Assembly (NCBI RefSeq): GCF_000527155.1
Contig: NZ_AZUQ01000001.1
Coordinates: 2,866,168-2,930,167 of the forward strand
DNA length: 64,000 nucleotides
Source: Haloglycomyces albus DSM 45210
GTDB taxonomy: Bacteria > Actinomycetota > Actinomycetes > Mycobacteriales > Micromonosporaceae
Reading direction: 5' to 3'
The notes below the pieces were generated by a model. That model was not told the origin of the DNA. It searched no databases and saw nothing but the letters and a program-made list of their open reading frames with translations. Of the stretch, positions 55,566 to 64,000 are shown one piece after another. Position 1 is the stretch's first letter. The number at the start of each line of letters is the position of its first letter. The position numbers and the translations under genes were made by a program.

Positions 55566-57678
55566 AGAGAGGACGGTGGGCACGATGACCTCTCGATTGG
55601 CATCGGCGGTACGAGCGATCGGTCGAACGTCGATAGGGCGGGCCGTGACCACTTTCTTTTCGCGGAACCGGACCGATAATGCCGCGGGGTTGACCTACTA
55701 TTCGGTACTTTCGCTGTTCCCGGCTCTTATAGTGGGAGTATCGGTCATCGGTATGCTCGACCCCGGTGCCACCGGACGTTTCCTGGCGAATTTCAATGAC
55801 GTGCTCCCCGAATCGGTACTGTCCCTCCTGGATAAGGTCGTGGGAAATCTGCAATCGAACCGCCAGGCCGCAGGTGCGGTGGCATTGCTGGGTACGTTGA
55901 CGTCGTTGTGGGCGGCGGGCAATTACATCGCGGCCTTCGGTCGAGCCGGAGATTTGGTGACCGGTACCGATACGGGTCGCGCCTGGTGGAAGACGCTTCT
56001 TGTCCGCCTCGGATTGACCGCAGGGTGCGGACTTCTGGCGATCGTGGGCGTCATCACGGTCACGTCGGGTAGTTCCGTCGCCTCCACTGTCGGGGGACTG
56101 TGGGGGCAGCCCGATGCGACCGCAGCTCTGTGGGGTTGGTTGCGTTGGCTGGTTCTCGCGGCGGTCATCATTACCATTACCGTTGTGCTGTATCGATACG
56201 CTCCGAGTCGGAACCTTGCGGCGCGGGAACTGATTCCCGGAGCCTTGCTCGGTATGGTGCTGGCGGTCGCCGCCTCGGCGGCCTTCGGAATGTATGTGTC
56301 CTCGGTCGCCGATTACGATGCCACGTACGGTTCGCTGGCCGGCGTCATCATATTTCTCGTCTGGCTCTGGTTGCTCAATACGGTTTTGCTCTTGGGCTTT
56401 CAATACGGTGTCACCCGCGGCGAATCCGCTCCTGCGAACGGCGGCGCTGAAGAGGAAGGCTAATTCGGTTCCCACGAACATGCGACGAAGGCGTTCGGTG
56501 GCAGTGGGTATGATTTGCGATCCAGTGAGAATGCCCAGCATCACCGCTACGAGAACGGCCAGGGCCGAGCGTGCCGAGTCGGTCGGCTCCACTTCGGCGA
56601 AGAGGGCCGTAGCGGCGATGACCACCTCGGTTCCCGGGCCGATAAGCCAGAACACCACCATAAAAGCGATTTGGGCCGGTGGGCCGCGCCAACGACGGTG
56701 GACATAGTAGGTCAGGGGAACGATGATGAATCCTCCGACGAACGCGGCCACGACGACGTTGGACAACAGGTCGGTCAGGCTGACCACGCCATAGGCCACC
56801 ACGAAAACGGCGAGTAGACCGAGGGCCGTGCCCCGAGGTGCGGAGGCGTATAGATACGATCCGCCGGCCATGACTACGAGCCCGACCCAGCCCAACCACG
56901 AACCGGGCACCCATCCGATCGGATCGTGGTCGAGGTGGAGCGAGGCGGCGACGCCTCCGGCGATGCCGAAGGTCAACAGCAACAGCGTGGCGCCCGCCAG
57001 GAGGAGCCGGGAGGCCCCCGATACCGTCGCACCGGAGGACAGCTCCATCAGACCGACGGTCAGCGCTGTACCCGGTAGCAGGACCACCAGGGCCGCGAAT
57101 GTGACCTTGTCGGGCTCGCCACCGGTCATGACGTCGGGAACCGAGTACGCGATGAAGGCCACCGTCGCGGCACAGGCGATCGGAAGCAGCATGCCTAGGA
57201 GACGAATCCGTGAGGCGGCGAGTTGCAGGCCGGTGGTCAGACCGCCCAGTACCGCTAGAAGCGGCAGTGCGGTGACGGCGGGGCTACGTGTCATTCCCAG
57301 TCCCAGCGCGAGAAGTGCGCCGCCGAGAATGGCGACCCACGCGGGGAAACGGGGACGCTGGGTGAGCAGACTGGAGAGCTCTTCGGTGGCGGCGGCCGGA
57401 TCGCGTGGCCGCTCTTCCAGTCGATCGACGAAGGTGGTGACCTTACCGATCTGGTCGACACGCAAGTGAGTACCACCCGTGATGGCAAAGTCGATTGTTG
57501 TGGAGTCGTCGGTATGACGGATGAATATCGAGGTGGGGAAGGCTACGAAGCGAACTCGGAGAAGCCCGTAGGCGTGGGCGATGCGTTGAAGTTGAGCCGT
57601 CACCCGATTGGTGGGGGCACCGGCCGCCAACAATGCGGCTCCGATGTGACGCAGCAGCCGAATGACCTCGGGATTCAC
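55447..57678 (-). CDS. ThrE-type threonine/serine exporter with abnormal antisense C-terminal extension
   Basis: The first 405 or so residues (57678 to about 56460) form a ThrE-family exporter: a soluble part (LLRHIGAALLAAGAPTNRVT, then FPTSIFIRH) followed by about ten membrane segments. The start is GTG 57678 with GGGAGG six bases before. The frame has no stop where the domain ends and runs on for about 1 kb through yihY and the 3' end of ispH; that part (Gln, Arg, Gly rich) is a shadow of yihY. In the +1 frame a TAG lies at 56460-56462, touching the yihY stop, so a frameshift or stop loss is likely. The product boundary is uncertain. Confidence 0.65.
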   Translation of the reverse strand: MNPEVIRLLRHIGAALLAAGAPTNRVTAQLQRIAHAYGLLRVRFVAFPTSIFIRHTDDSTTIDFAITGGTHLRVDQIGKVTTFVDRLEERPRDPAAATEELSSLLTQRPRFPAWVAILGGALLALGLGMTRSPAVTALPLLAVLGGLTTGLQLAASRIRLLGMLLPIACAATVAFIAYSVPDVMTGGEPDKVTFAALVVLLPGTALTVGLMELSSGATVSGASRLLLAGATLLLLTFGIAGGVAASLHLDHDPIGWVPGSWLGWVGLVVMAGGSYLYASAPRGTALGLLAVFVVAYGVVSLTDLLSNVVVAAFVGGFIIVPLTYYVHRRWRGPPAQIAFMVVFWLIGPGTEVVIAATALFAEVEPTDSARSALAVLVAVMLGILTGSQIIPTATERLRRMFVGTELAFLFSAAVRRSGFAAGDTVLKAQEQNRIEQPEPDEKYDDAGQRTVRGIVIGDRGHIHSEGRRGGDRQHHTEQGSGNQFPRRKVPTRSVSIQHNGNGNDDRRENQPTQPTPQSCGRIGLPPQSPDSGGDGTTRRDRDDAHDRQKSAPCGQSEADKKRLPPGATRIGTGHQISGSTEGRDVIARRPQRRQRTQQCHRTCGLAVRLQISHDLIQEGQYRFGEHVIEIRQETSGGTGVEHTDDRYSHYKSREQRKYRIVGQPRGIIGPVPRKESGHGPPYRRSTDRSYRRCQSRGHRAHRPLSMNALSEAAETARSLAREPVPPLGPDPIHSSVPPPRLRA
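55585..56463 (+). CDS. YihY/BrkB family membrane protein
   Basis: About 292 residues with six membrane segments. AAGLTYYSVLSLFPALIVGV is the family signature, and YRYAPSRNLAARELIPGALL and DYDATYGSLAGVIIFLVWLW complete it. The function of the family is not settled (formerly called a ribonuclease BN). GTG 55576 is an alternative start. It follows ispH by about 20 bases and may share its transcript. The whole gene is overlapped on the other strand by the open frame of the ThrE-like gene. Confidence 0.87.
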   Translation: MTSRLASAVRAIGRTSIGRAVTTFFSRNRTDNAAGLTYYSVLSLFPALIVGVSVIGMLDPGATGRFLANFNDVLPESVLSLLDKVVGNLQSNRQAAGAVALLGTLTSLWAAGNYIAAFGRAGDLVTGTDTGRAWWKTLLVRLGLTAGCGLLAIVGVITVTSGSSVASTVGGLWGQPDATAALWGWLRWLVLAAVIITITVVLYRYAPSRNLAARELIPGALLGMVLAVAASAAFGMYVSSVADYDATYGSLAGVIIFLVWLWLLNTVLLLGFQYGVTRGESAPANGGAEEEG

Positions 57679-57915
57679 CGCCCACCTCCCCACGCGAACG
57701 AGAACAGGTCTTTCCTTAGATTACTCCCGCAAATGGCGGACATCTCAGGTTCCCGTGGCCGGATACCAGCGTGTGACGGCACCGGTCTGACGCACAGTTG
57801 ATTACTGTGATCGGCTCGTCACCGTGGAATTGGAGAATATATCGTAAAAGCCAAGGTGGAGCGGTCTTCTTCTATAAAATGTCGAACATCAGACTCAATG
57901 TGTCGGGTGATTGTC

Positions 57916-58527
57916 ATGCAAGGTCGGAGGCGCGGGATCGAATTTGTCATTGCCGCTGCCGTCCTGATCGCGGTATCGGTGTTCTCCGCTCCGGCTCACG
58001 CCACCGGCCCGATCACCCTCGAAGGCGAGAACATCGTCGATCGCGTGGAGGTCCTGGGAGATCGTCGGGACGAATTGCAGAACGCCATCGATCGGATCGA
58101 TGTGGAACAGAATATCGGAATCTATGTCGTTTTCATCGACACCTTTGGAGACCGTGGTCCCGATACCTGGGCCCACACGACCGCGCGTCGTTCGGATCTG
58201 GGAAGCCGAGATCTGCTTCTGGTCATTGCCACGGAGGACCACCGTTATACCTGGAGTGTTGAGAAAAGCTTTCCTCTGAGCGACAAGCAGTTGGAAGAGG
58301 TCGCCAAGAAAGCCGTCGAACCGGAACTCGCGCGGGACCGGTGGGCTCAAGCCGCGTTGGGCGCGGCGAACGGTTGTGAGGCGGCCGCCGCCGGTGAAAC
58401 GATTCCCTCCGCCAAACCCGACGCCCGAACGACGTATCGGATTATCGCCCTGGCGTCGGCTCTGGCCGTCGTGATCGCCGGAACGGTTGGAATATACCGA
58501 TGGAAAACCCGTCGCGGCGAGAAGTGA
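57916..58527 (+). CDS. TPM-domain (DUF477) secreted/membrane protein
   Basis: About 203 residues. An N-terminal signal sequence (FVIAAAVLIAVSVFSAPAHA) precedes a TPM domain: IGIYVVFIDTF, WAHTTARRSDLGSRDLLLVI and DRWAQAALGAANG. One C-terminal membrane segment (ALASALAVVIAGTVGIYRW) and a basic tail anchor it. TPM proteins occur in photosystem repair and in bacterial envelope proteins of unknown role. The start is uncertain (ATG 57898 also possible). Confidence 0.78.
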   Translation: MQGRRRGIEFVIAAAVLIAVSVFSAPAHATGPITLEGENIVDRVEVLGDRRDELQNAIDRIDVEQNIGIYVVFIDTFGDRGPDTWAHTTARRSDLGSRDLLLVIATEDHRYTWSVEKSFPLSDKQLEEVAKKAVEPELARDRWAQAALGAANGCEAAAAGETIPSAKPDARTTYRIIALASALAVVIAGTVGIYRWKTRRGEK

Positions 58528-58652
58528 ACCGGCGTGAGTCGTGTGACGATCGCTTGCGGCCGAGGAGGTCGAGCCACACTGCGACGGGCCCGATAAACTC
58601 GGGTAGGCGATTTCGCCACTGAGTTGAAGCGACGTTCGTAAAGGGGTTTCAG

Positions 58653-59102
58653 GTGCCGACACCGCCGGAATTGGAATGGCAGGACCGCATCGATCACATC
58701 CTGGACAATCTTCCCGCGGCGACGTGGACGGCGTACGGGGAACTAGGGCGAGCCGTGGGGCGTGGGCCACGTCAGGTCGCTCGATATCTCAGTACCGAAG
58801 GCACCCGCAACGCCTACCGCGTGCTGCGCTCGAACGGGCGCGTTTCCGACGGGTTCCACTGGAATCATCCCGAACATAAGACCGCACGTGAGGTCTTGAG
58901 TGAAGAGGGGATTCACTTTGATCGCTCCGGTCGGGCCGACCCTCACCGTCGGCTTGACGCCGACGACCTCATCGAGCTCATGCGAGACTACGTCCCGTAC
59001 TTATGTGAGCGTAAAAGGGGACGAGGGCAGCCCGTCTACGGCCTTGTCAGCGGCTCGGCCCGATTCCGCCCGGCCGGTTGCGGGCCGGCGTGCGGTTCGT
59101 GA
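58653..59102 (+). CDS. Alkyltransferase-like (ATL/MGMT family) DNA-binding protein
   Basis: 149 residues. WTAYGELGRAVGRGPRQVAR is the winged-helix DNA-binding part of O6-alkylguanine-DNA alkyltransferases, and the recognition helix is followed by TRNAYRVLRSNGRVS where active enzymes have PCHRV. The acceptor Cys is thus replaced by Ala, as in ATL proteins that flag alkylated guanine for excision repair. GTG start with AAAGGGG upstream. Converges on msrA four bases away. Confidence 0.78.
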   Translation: MPTPPELEWQDRIDHILDNLPAATWTAYGELGRAVGRGPRQVARYLSTEGTRNAYRVLRSNGRVSDGFHWNHPEHKTAREVLSEEGIHFDRSGRADPHRRLDADDLIELMRDYVPYLCERKRGRGQPVYGLVSGSARFRPAGCGPACGS

Positions 59103-59106
59103 ACGA

Positions 59107-59667
59107 TCACCATTGGATCGTGCAGATACCGCTTCCGCAGGCGTCGTAGCCCAGTGGGTTTTTGTGGAGGTATTGCTGGTGGTAGTCCTCCGCGAGCCAA
59201 AAATCACCGGCCGTGTCGATATAGGTGGTGATGGGACCGTAGCCGGCCTCGGTGACCGTAGGCTGGAAGGCCTCCCTGCTGGAGGTCGCTTGCTGCTGTT
59301 GCTCGTCGGTGGTCGTGAAGATAACCGATCGATACTGCGATCCGACGTCGTTTCCTTGGCGGTGACCTTGGGTGGGATCATGATTCTCCCAGAAGAGGCG
59401 CAGGAGCTCCGCGTACGAGACGATCGAGGGATCGTACACGACCTTGACCGCCTCGGCGTGTCCTGTCGTTCCACTGCAGACCTCACCGTACGTGGGATTT
59501 TTCCGGTCGCCACCCATGTATCCGACGGCCGTCGTCCATACTCCGTCGGTGCTCCACAACATCCGTTCGGCGCCCCAGAAACATCCCATGCCGAAATAGG
59601 CGACTTCTTTCCCTTCGGGAACCGGTCCGTCGATGGGGGTGTGCAATACCGCGTGCTCAATTGTCAT
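59107..59667 (-). CDS. msrA: Peptide methionine sulfoxide reductase MsrA
   Basis: 186 residues. [11 protein letters not shown] carries the catalytic Cys29, [12 protein letters not shown] and [20 protein letters not shown] are the conserved core, and [10 protein letters not shown] at the end has two possible resolving cysteines. It reduces methionine-S-sulfoxide in oxidised proteins. Convergent with the ATL gene. Confidence 0.95.
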   Translation of the reverse strand: MTIEHAVLHTPIDGPVPEGKEVAYFGMGCFWGAERMLWSTDGVWTTAVGYMGGDRKNPTYGEVCSGTTGHAEAVKVVYDPSIVSYAELLRLFWENHDPTQGHRQGNDVGSQYRSVIFTTTDEQQQQATSSREAFQPTVTEAGYGPITTYIDTAGDFWLAEDYHQQYLHKNPLGYDACGSGICTIQW

Positions 59668-59766
59668 ATCCCCACTCTAACGCGGGCCGCGGAGTCGGTC
59701 GGTTCGAAAGATCAGGCCACGGGTTCCGTCCAGGAATCAGTCCGTATCGCGTTGGTAAAATAGGAC

Positions 59767-60294
59767 ATGCTCATTGAGACCCCACGCCTCCGGCTTCGTG
59801 AAATGACCGAGAGCGATCTTCCGCGGCTGCGAGCGATACTTCAGGACGCCGAGACGATGACGGCGTATGCAGGCCCGTTCGATGAGGCCATGGTGCGGAA
59901 TTGGTTCGCACGTATGCTCGAACGCTACCGCAACGACGGGTTTGGACTCTGGGCCGTCAATCGGCGAGGATCCGATGAAATGATTGGGCAGTGCGGGCTC
60001 ACCAGGCAGCATATTCTCGATAAGGACGTCATAGAAGTGGGCTACCTGTTCAACCGCGCATTCTGGAAGCGGGGTTACGCCGTCGAGGCGGCAATGGCGT
60101 GCCGTGACTATGCTTTCGACGACCTCAGGGCCGACCGGGTGTACGCCCAGGTGCGCGATACCAACCTTGGGTCGATGAACGTCGCGATACGTTTGGGAAT
60201 GACGGTGCGAGGACGTTTCGTGAAACATTATCGTGGCATTGAAATGTCGCACTTTGCCTTCGCGGTGGATCGTCCGGCCGCCACTCGAGAGTAG
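59767..60294 (+). CDS. GNAT acetyltransferase (RimJ/RimL-like)
   Basis: 175 residues. TPRLRLREMTESDLPRLR is the RimJ-type N-terminus, VGYLFNRAFWKRGYAVEAA the acetyl-CoA loop, and VRDTNLGSMNVAIRLGM the C-terminal motif. Substrate unknown. TAAAAT five bases before the ATG and no ribosome site suggest a leaderless mRNA. Confidence 0.85.
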   Translation: MLIETPRLRLREMTESDLPRLRAILQDAETMTAYAGPFDEAMVRNWFARMLERYRNDGFGLWAVNRRGSDEMIGQCGLTRQHILDKDVIEVGYLFNRAFWKRGYAVEAAMACRDYAFDDLRADRVYAQVRDTNLGSMNVAIRLGMTVRGRFVKHYRGIEMSHFAFAVDRPAATRE

Positions 60295-60399
60295 TCAGAT
60301 TCCACTGCCGAGGACCATGAGTAATTGCCGTTCCGTTATTCTGTAGCGGGTATTAAATCGGACGCCACGGGAAACCGCGAATCGCGGTCATATAGGAGG

Positions 60400-61230
60400 T
60401 CAACGTTGGCATCCCGGGCAATAGTGGCTAGCGCGTCCGCCGATGACCTTTTTGCGCATTCGGGTGTCACATCGTTTGCACGGCAACCCTTCGCGTCCAT
60501 AGGCGGACAGCGAGCGTTCAAAATAACCGGACTCGCCGTTGACGTTGACGTACAGCTCGTCGAACGACGTTCCCCCTACGGCGATGGCTTCGGAGAGAAC
60601 GTCGGTGGTGTGGCGGAGTAGTTCCTTTGCCTTGGTGGAGTTGATGTCACGGCCTTGCCGGGTCGGACTGACACCACTGCGCCACAAGGCTTCGTCGGCA
60701 TAGATGTTACCGATCCCGCTCACCCAGGACTGATCGAGGAGGACGCGTTTGACATCGCTGTTTTTCGCGCGCAGACGTTCAATCGCCTGTGACGCGCTAT
60801 AGGCGGGATCGAAAACGTCGGGGGCGATGTGGCTGACTCGATCCGGCAATCCATCGCTGGTTTCGGACAGTTCCATTCCTCCAAAAGTCCGTTGATCGAC
60901 GAACCACAGCTGGCGTTCGTCTCGGAAACTCATTCGAATGCGCAGATGTCGATGTGGAGAGCGCGGCCGGGTCACCACGTGAAGCTGCCCACTCATGCCG
61001 AGATGACAGATGAGGGCTTGGTCGTTGTCGAGATGCAACCAGAGGTACTTTCCACGTCGTCCGGTTCCGGTGATGGAAGCGCCCTTCAATACCTCACTGA
61101 AGTAGTCCGCCCCTTCGGCCTGTTTGCGCACGGCCCGGGGGTGGTGGACGGTCACTTGGGCGAATTCGGCCCCGACGAACGCTCTGGCGACGCCCTGGCG
61201 AACGGTCTCTACTTCCGGAAGTTCAGGCAC
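60400..61230 (-). CDS. mutM: Formamidopyrimidine-DNA glycosylase
   Basis: 276 residues. PELPEVETVRQG carries the catalytic Pro and Glu2/Glu5, the helix-two-turn-helix is GIGNIYADEALW, and the C-terminal zinc finger is CKRC...YCPGC with four Cys. It removes 8-oxoguanine and nicks the strand. A single gene; the next gene is divergent. Confidence 0.95.
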   Translation of the reverse strand: MPELPEVETVRQGVARAFVGAEFAQVTVHHPRAVRKQAEGADYFSEVLKGASITGTGRRGKYLWLHLDNDQALICHLGMSGQLHVVTRPRSPHRHLRIRMSFRDERQLWFVDQRTFGGMELSETSDGLPDRVSHIAPDVFDPAYSASQAIERLRAKNSDVKRVLLDQSWVSGIGNIYADEALWRSGVSPTRQGRDINSTKAKELLRHTTDVLSEAIAVGGTSFDELYVNVNGESGYFERSLSAYGREGLPCKRCDTRMRKKVIGGRASHYCPGCQR

Positions 61231-61291
61231 GTTGACACTATAGCTCTATTTGGGGTGAACACGAACACCGAGGCCGGCGAACGAGGGCGAG

Positions 61292-62155
61292 ATGAGTCGC
61301 ACCGAGTACGGGTATGTCGTGCCGTGGGAGCGAATGGGAAAGAATATGGGTGTGGAATTCACTTCGGAATCCGATCGCCCACATGTACGTCGACTGGTCA
61401 TGGACGGCGTGGTGCAGGCGACGCTCAATATCGACGATCCAACGGAACTGGACGCCGACTATATGCGGCGCATGGGATACGTCATCGATGAGATGGCCCC
61501 GTCCGGACTCCCTCTCCGCGCTTTCCATCTGGGCGCGGGAGCGTTGACCTTGGCTCGCTACCTCGCCGCCACGCGGCCGCGTTCGTATCAGCAGGCGGTC
61601 GAACCGAGCGATGAGCTGATCGAACTGGTGCGACGTGAAGCTCCCCTGCCTAAAGGAGTACGGGTGAAAATCCGCAGGGGAGACGCGCGTGAGCAAGCGG
61701 AGAAGGCACCTGCGGCATGTTATGACCTCATCATCAGCGATGTGTACGATCGGGCCCGGATACCCGGTCACCTCACCACAGAGTCCGCGATCGGCGAGTT
61801 CAAACGGGTACTACGTCCCGCTGGTTTCTTCCTGGCGAATTACTGCGACGGGGGTGGGCTGAACTATTTGCGCCGAGCCGTGGCAGGCGTCGTGGCTCAA
61901 TTTACCCGTGTGGCGCTGATTTCAGAGTCGGCCATCCTGCGGGGACGGCGTTTCGGCAATGCGGTCGTCATTGGCAGTGACGGTGACATTCCAGTGCAAT
62001 CGATACGGCGTCGCTTGGCGCGTGAGGCTTTCCCCTGCCAATTGCTGGCCGGTGGCGAACTGGAGAATTTCCTCGGTGGGGCGCGACCGCTCCGCGACGA
62101 CGACCCGCGCGATTCTCCACCTCCGCCCGAGTCGTCCTTCGCTCCACGGCACTAG
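61292..62155 (+). CDS. Spermidine synthase-like methyltransferase-fold protein
   Basis: 287 residues. FHLGAGALTLARYLAATRP is the SAM/dcSAM-binding loop, QAVEPSDELIELVR motif II, GDAREQAEKAP the adenine site, and YDLIISDVYDRARIPGHL the region that holds the catalytic Asp in spermidine synthases. The N-terminal beta domain is reduced. Actinobacterial relatives are called spermidine synthase-like, with no proven polyamine product. GAGGGCGAG precedes the ATG. Confidence 0.78.
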   Translation: MSRTEYGYVVPWERMGKNMGVEFTSESDRPHVRRLVMDGVVQATLNIDDPTELDADYMRRMGYVIDEMAPSGLPLRAFHLGAGALTLARYLAATRPRSYQQAVEPSDELIELVRREAPLPKGVRVKIRRGDAREQAEKAPAACYDLIISDVYDRARIPGHLTTESAIGEFKRVLRPAGFFLANYCDGGGLNYLRRAVAGVVAQFTRVALISESAILRGRRFGNAVVIGSDGDIPVQSIRRRLAREAFPCQLLAGGELENFLGGARPLRDDDPRDSPPPPESSFAPRH

Positions 62156-62165
62156 GGACCGAATC

Positions 62166-62201
62166 GGGTCCGTGGAGACGGCCAGAATGCTCCACGGACC
62201 C
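62166..62201. terminator. Bidirectional terminator between the spermidine-synthase-like gene and kce
   Basis: GGGTCCGTGGAG (62166-62177) pairs perfectly with CTCCACGGACCC (62190-62201), 12-base loop, between convergent stops. Confidence 0.8.
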
Positions 62202-62223
62202 GCCTAGGTCTCAGCCGGCTAGG

Positions 62224-63054
62224 CTATGCAATGGACAGGAGCCGACGGGTGTCGGCTGGAGTGGCCACCTCGCGGCCCGCTATCCGCAGCACGTCGGCGG
62301 CCCGCCGTACCAGCTGGGCGTTTGATTCGGCCCTTTCTCCTCGGCGGTACGACGTCGTGTCTTCCAAACCCACCCGCAAGTGGCCACCGGCGGCCACCGA
62401 CGAAAGCATGACCGGCATGGTGGTTCGACCGATTCCGGTGGCCGAGAAGGTGGTTCCCTCCGGCAGGTATCGGTTGACCGCATCGGTCATGTCGGCCACG
62501 GTGGCGGGGTCTCCGGAGGCACCCCCGGGAACTCCGAGCACGAAGTCCACGTGGACGTGACCGCCGTGTGGCAGACCGTCCTTTTCCAGCAATCGAGCGA
62601 GATTGGAGAGATGCCCCAGGTCGAAAATCTCGTACTCCGGAACCACGCCGTGGTCCTGCATGGCCTGGTGCAGACGGCGTACGAAGCCCCATCGGTTGAA
62701 GAACACGTCGTCGCCGAAATTGACCGAACCCATCGTGCAGGAGGCCATGTCCGGTTCGGCCTCCAAAACGGCGAGACGGTCGGGTTCCGCATCGGTGACG
62801 GCTCCGCCGGTGGACAGCTGAATCACCAGGTCGCACGACTCTCTGAGCGCCGATACGGTGTCCTTCAACCGCTGTAGATCCAGAGTCGATGTGGCGTCGT
62901 CGTCGCGGATGTGAACGTGAATGATCGACGCTCCCGCCGCCTGGCAGTCGGTCGCGGCGGCGACCAGCTCATCAATGGTTACCGGAAGCGGCGGGCAGTC
63001 CGATTTGGAGACCTCGGCCCCGGTGGGAGCCACAGTGATGAATCCCTGGCTCAT
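62224..63054 (-). CDS. kce: 3-keto-5-aminohexanoate cleavage enzyme (BKACE/DUF849 family)
   Basis: 276 residues, TIM-barrel zinc enzyme. FITVAPTGAE is the start of the barrel, IIHVHIRDDDATSTLD carries the zinc histidines, and GGHVHVDFVLG and LSSVAAGGHLRVGLEDT follow. Members cleave beta-keto acids with acetyl-CoA. The assignment to Kce, of the lysine 2,3-aminomutase pathway, comes from its coupling to kamA: the ATG at 63054 overlaps the kamA stop (ATGA). Confidence 0.85.
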   Translation of the reverse strand: MSQGFITVAPTGAEVSKSDCPPLPVTIDELVAAATDCQAAGASIIHVHIRDDDATSTLDLQRLKDTVSALRESCDLVIQLSTGGAVTDAEPDRLAVLEAEPDMASCTMGSVNFGDDVFFNRWGFVRRLHQAMQDHGVVPEYEIFDLGHLSNLARLLEKDGLPHGGHVHVDFVLGVPGGASGDPATVADMTDAVNRYLPEGTTFSATGIGRTTMPVMLSSVAAGGHLRVGLEDTTSYRRGERAESNAQLVRRAADVLRIAGREVATPADTRRLLSIA

Positions 63055-64000
63055 TGTGCGGGTCCTTCCGGGTTGTCGATCCACCATTGCCGCCCGGATT
63101 CGGGGAGTGTATCGATCGGGTCGAAGTACGGGTAATGCCGCTGTAGAGCTTCCGGATCGTCGGCTTCAATCGACGTGCGGTAGTTCTTCGTCCAGTAGGA
63201 GATGCCCTTTTCCCGGTCGTAGTCGGCGAGTTGGTGCACCCAGCGTTTTCCGACGAAGGGCACGTCACAGATCAAACGGGGAGTGGCGTATCCCGGGAGG
63301 TAACCCATGATCGATTCCTGTAGGAACTGTGCTTTATGGACGGGTAGACGCCAGTGCTCGCTACCGGGGATCATGTCGCACATGTAGAAGTAGTACGGCA
63401 GGATCGACGCCTCCCCTTGAAGCGCGAAACACATGTCCAGAAGGTCGGCCGGGGTGTCGTTGACTCCACGCATGAGAACGCCCTGGTTGCGAACATCGCG
63501 GACCCCGGCGTCAAGCATCGCGTTAGTCGCCTCGGCAACCGCCGGCGTCACCGAGTTCACGTGATTGACGTGGGTGTGGATGGCCAGGTTGACGCCTTGA
63601 TCTTGAGCGCGCTTGGCGACCCGGGACATCCCGTCGACGACTTCGGACTGCAACCAGTGCTGCGGGAGCCCCATCAGGGCCTTGGAAGCCAGGCGAATAT
63701 CGCGGATCGTGTCGATGTCCAACAGGCTTTCGATGAATTCTTCCAGGCGACGCCACGGCATATTCGCCACATCGCCCCCGGAGACCACGACGTCCCTCAC
63801 TTCATTGTGTTCCCGGAGATAGTTGAGGATGGCCTCTTGGCGACTGACGGGTTTTCCGGCGAGTCGCAGTTTGGCCACCTGCGGCGTCGAATTTCCGACG
63901 AGATCCATTCGAGTGCAGTGTCCACAGTACTGCGGACAGGTGGACAGCAGTTCGGCCAGAACCTTCGTCGGATAGCGGTGAGTGAGGCCTTCGGCGACCC
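63051..64000 (-). CDS. kamA: Lysine 2,3-aminomutase (5' end outside window)
   Basis: The frame continues past the right edge, so the N-terminus is missing. CPQYCGHCTRMD holds the radical SAM CxxxCxxC cluster, and VRDVVVSGGDVANMPWRRLE and ILPYYFYMCDMIPGSEHWR match KamA. The enzyme uses SAM, PLP and an iron-sulfur cluster to make L-beta-lysine. Followed at once by kce, so the pair points to lysine degradation rather than acetyl-beta-lysine osmolyte synthesis. Confidence 0.92.
   Translation of the reverse strand, partial: VAEGLTHRYPTKVLAELLSTCPQYCGHCTRMDLVGNSTPQVAKLRLAGKPVSRQEAILNYLREHNEVRDVVVSGGDVANMPWRRLEEFIESLLDIDTIRDIRLASKALMGLPQHWLQSEVVDGMSRVAKRAQDQGVNLAIHTHVNHVNSVTPAVAEATNAMLDAGVRDVRNQGVLMRGVNDTPADLLDMCFALQGEASILPYYFYMCDMIPGSEHWRLPVHKAQFLQESIMGYLPGYATPRLICDVPFVGKRWVHQLADYDREKGISYWTKNYRTSIEADDPEALQRHYPYFDPIDTLPESGRQWWIDNPEGPAQ

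Noticed and set aside
1-64000. tRNA or rRNA genes, CRISPR arrays, insertion sequences, prophage
   Set aside because: No tRNA T-loop pattern in a proper setting, no regularly spaced repeats, no transposase or integrase frame, and no long terminal inverted repeats were found by reading.

Overview
The window looks like a chromosomal segment of a Gram-positive actinobacterium. The evidence is frequent GTG starts, ATGA and GTGA translational overlaps, a recA-recX pair with a DUF3046 gene just upstream, a hisI-trpC-trpB-trpA-lgt cluster, an ImuA'-ImuB-DnaE2 mutasome and TCGAAC-type LexA boxes. Base composition is moderate for an actinomycete. Several extracytoplasmic proteins are very acidic and there is a BCCT betaine-type transporter, so a salt-adapted member such as a Glycomycetaceae (Haloglycomyces-like) is plausible; that placement is an inference. 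I see no tRNA, rRNA, insertion sequence, prophage or CRISPR array.

Layout. 1-1350: a cobalamin riboswitch reads left into cbtB, cbtA and a histidine phosphatase cut by the window edge. 1440-2230: a methyltransferase whose promoter spacer is a perfect palindrome of the AcnR operator type. 2300-7000: a PLP enzyme with an MFS exporter, plus small membrane proteins. 7050-12460: the imuA'-imuB-dnaE2 SOS mutagenesis operon behind two LexA boxes. 12675-15860: a quinone oxidoreductase and a BCCT transporter. 16050-21020: hisI, a Trp-associated membrane protein, trpC, trpB, trpA and lgt, with no trpE in its usual place. 21045-24965: an FAD monooxygenase, an ATPase-less DUF234-like protein, a GDP-mannose 3,5-epimerase-like enzyme and a WecG/TagA glycosyltransferase. 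25067-33570: Dps, an M23 peptidase with a terminator in its leader, an ABC-F protein, an integral membrane protein, a divergent crotonase, an ABC exporter and a double GNAT protein. 33900-38380: a DEAD-box helicase, an AcnR-like TetR regulator, DUF3046, recA and recX. 38600-42850: serA, leuB and ilvE. 43020-49590: PrsW protease, acidic and Cys-containing surface proteins, rarA and cstA. 49697-51472: aspS.

The most striking block is 51952-55565. A family 2B encapsulin shell protein with an inserted cyclic-nucleotide-binding domain is followed by a polyprenyl diphosphate synthase (the known cargo class of such shells) and then directly by an IspH reductase, the last enzyme of the MEP pathway. 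This suggests a nanocompartment for isoprenoid chain synthesis with a dedicated precursor supply. It is followed by a YihY/BrkB membrane protein and a convergent ThrE-like exporter whose reading frame has no stop at the domain end and runs antisense through yihY.

The last part (57900-64000) holds a TPM-domain protein, an alkyltransferase-like protein, msrA, a GNAT, mutM, a spermidine-synthase-like protein, and a kamA-kce pair for lysine breakdown cut by the right edge. Regulation visible in the sequence includes the B12 riboswitch, LexA boxes, the AcnR-type operator, possible attenuators before leuB and the M23 gene, and about ten intrinsic-terminator-like hairpins, mostly between convergent genes.
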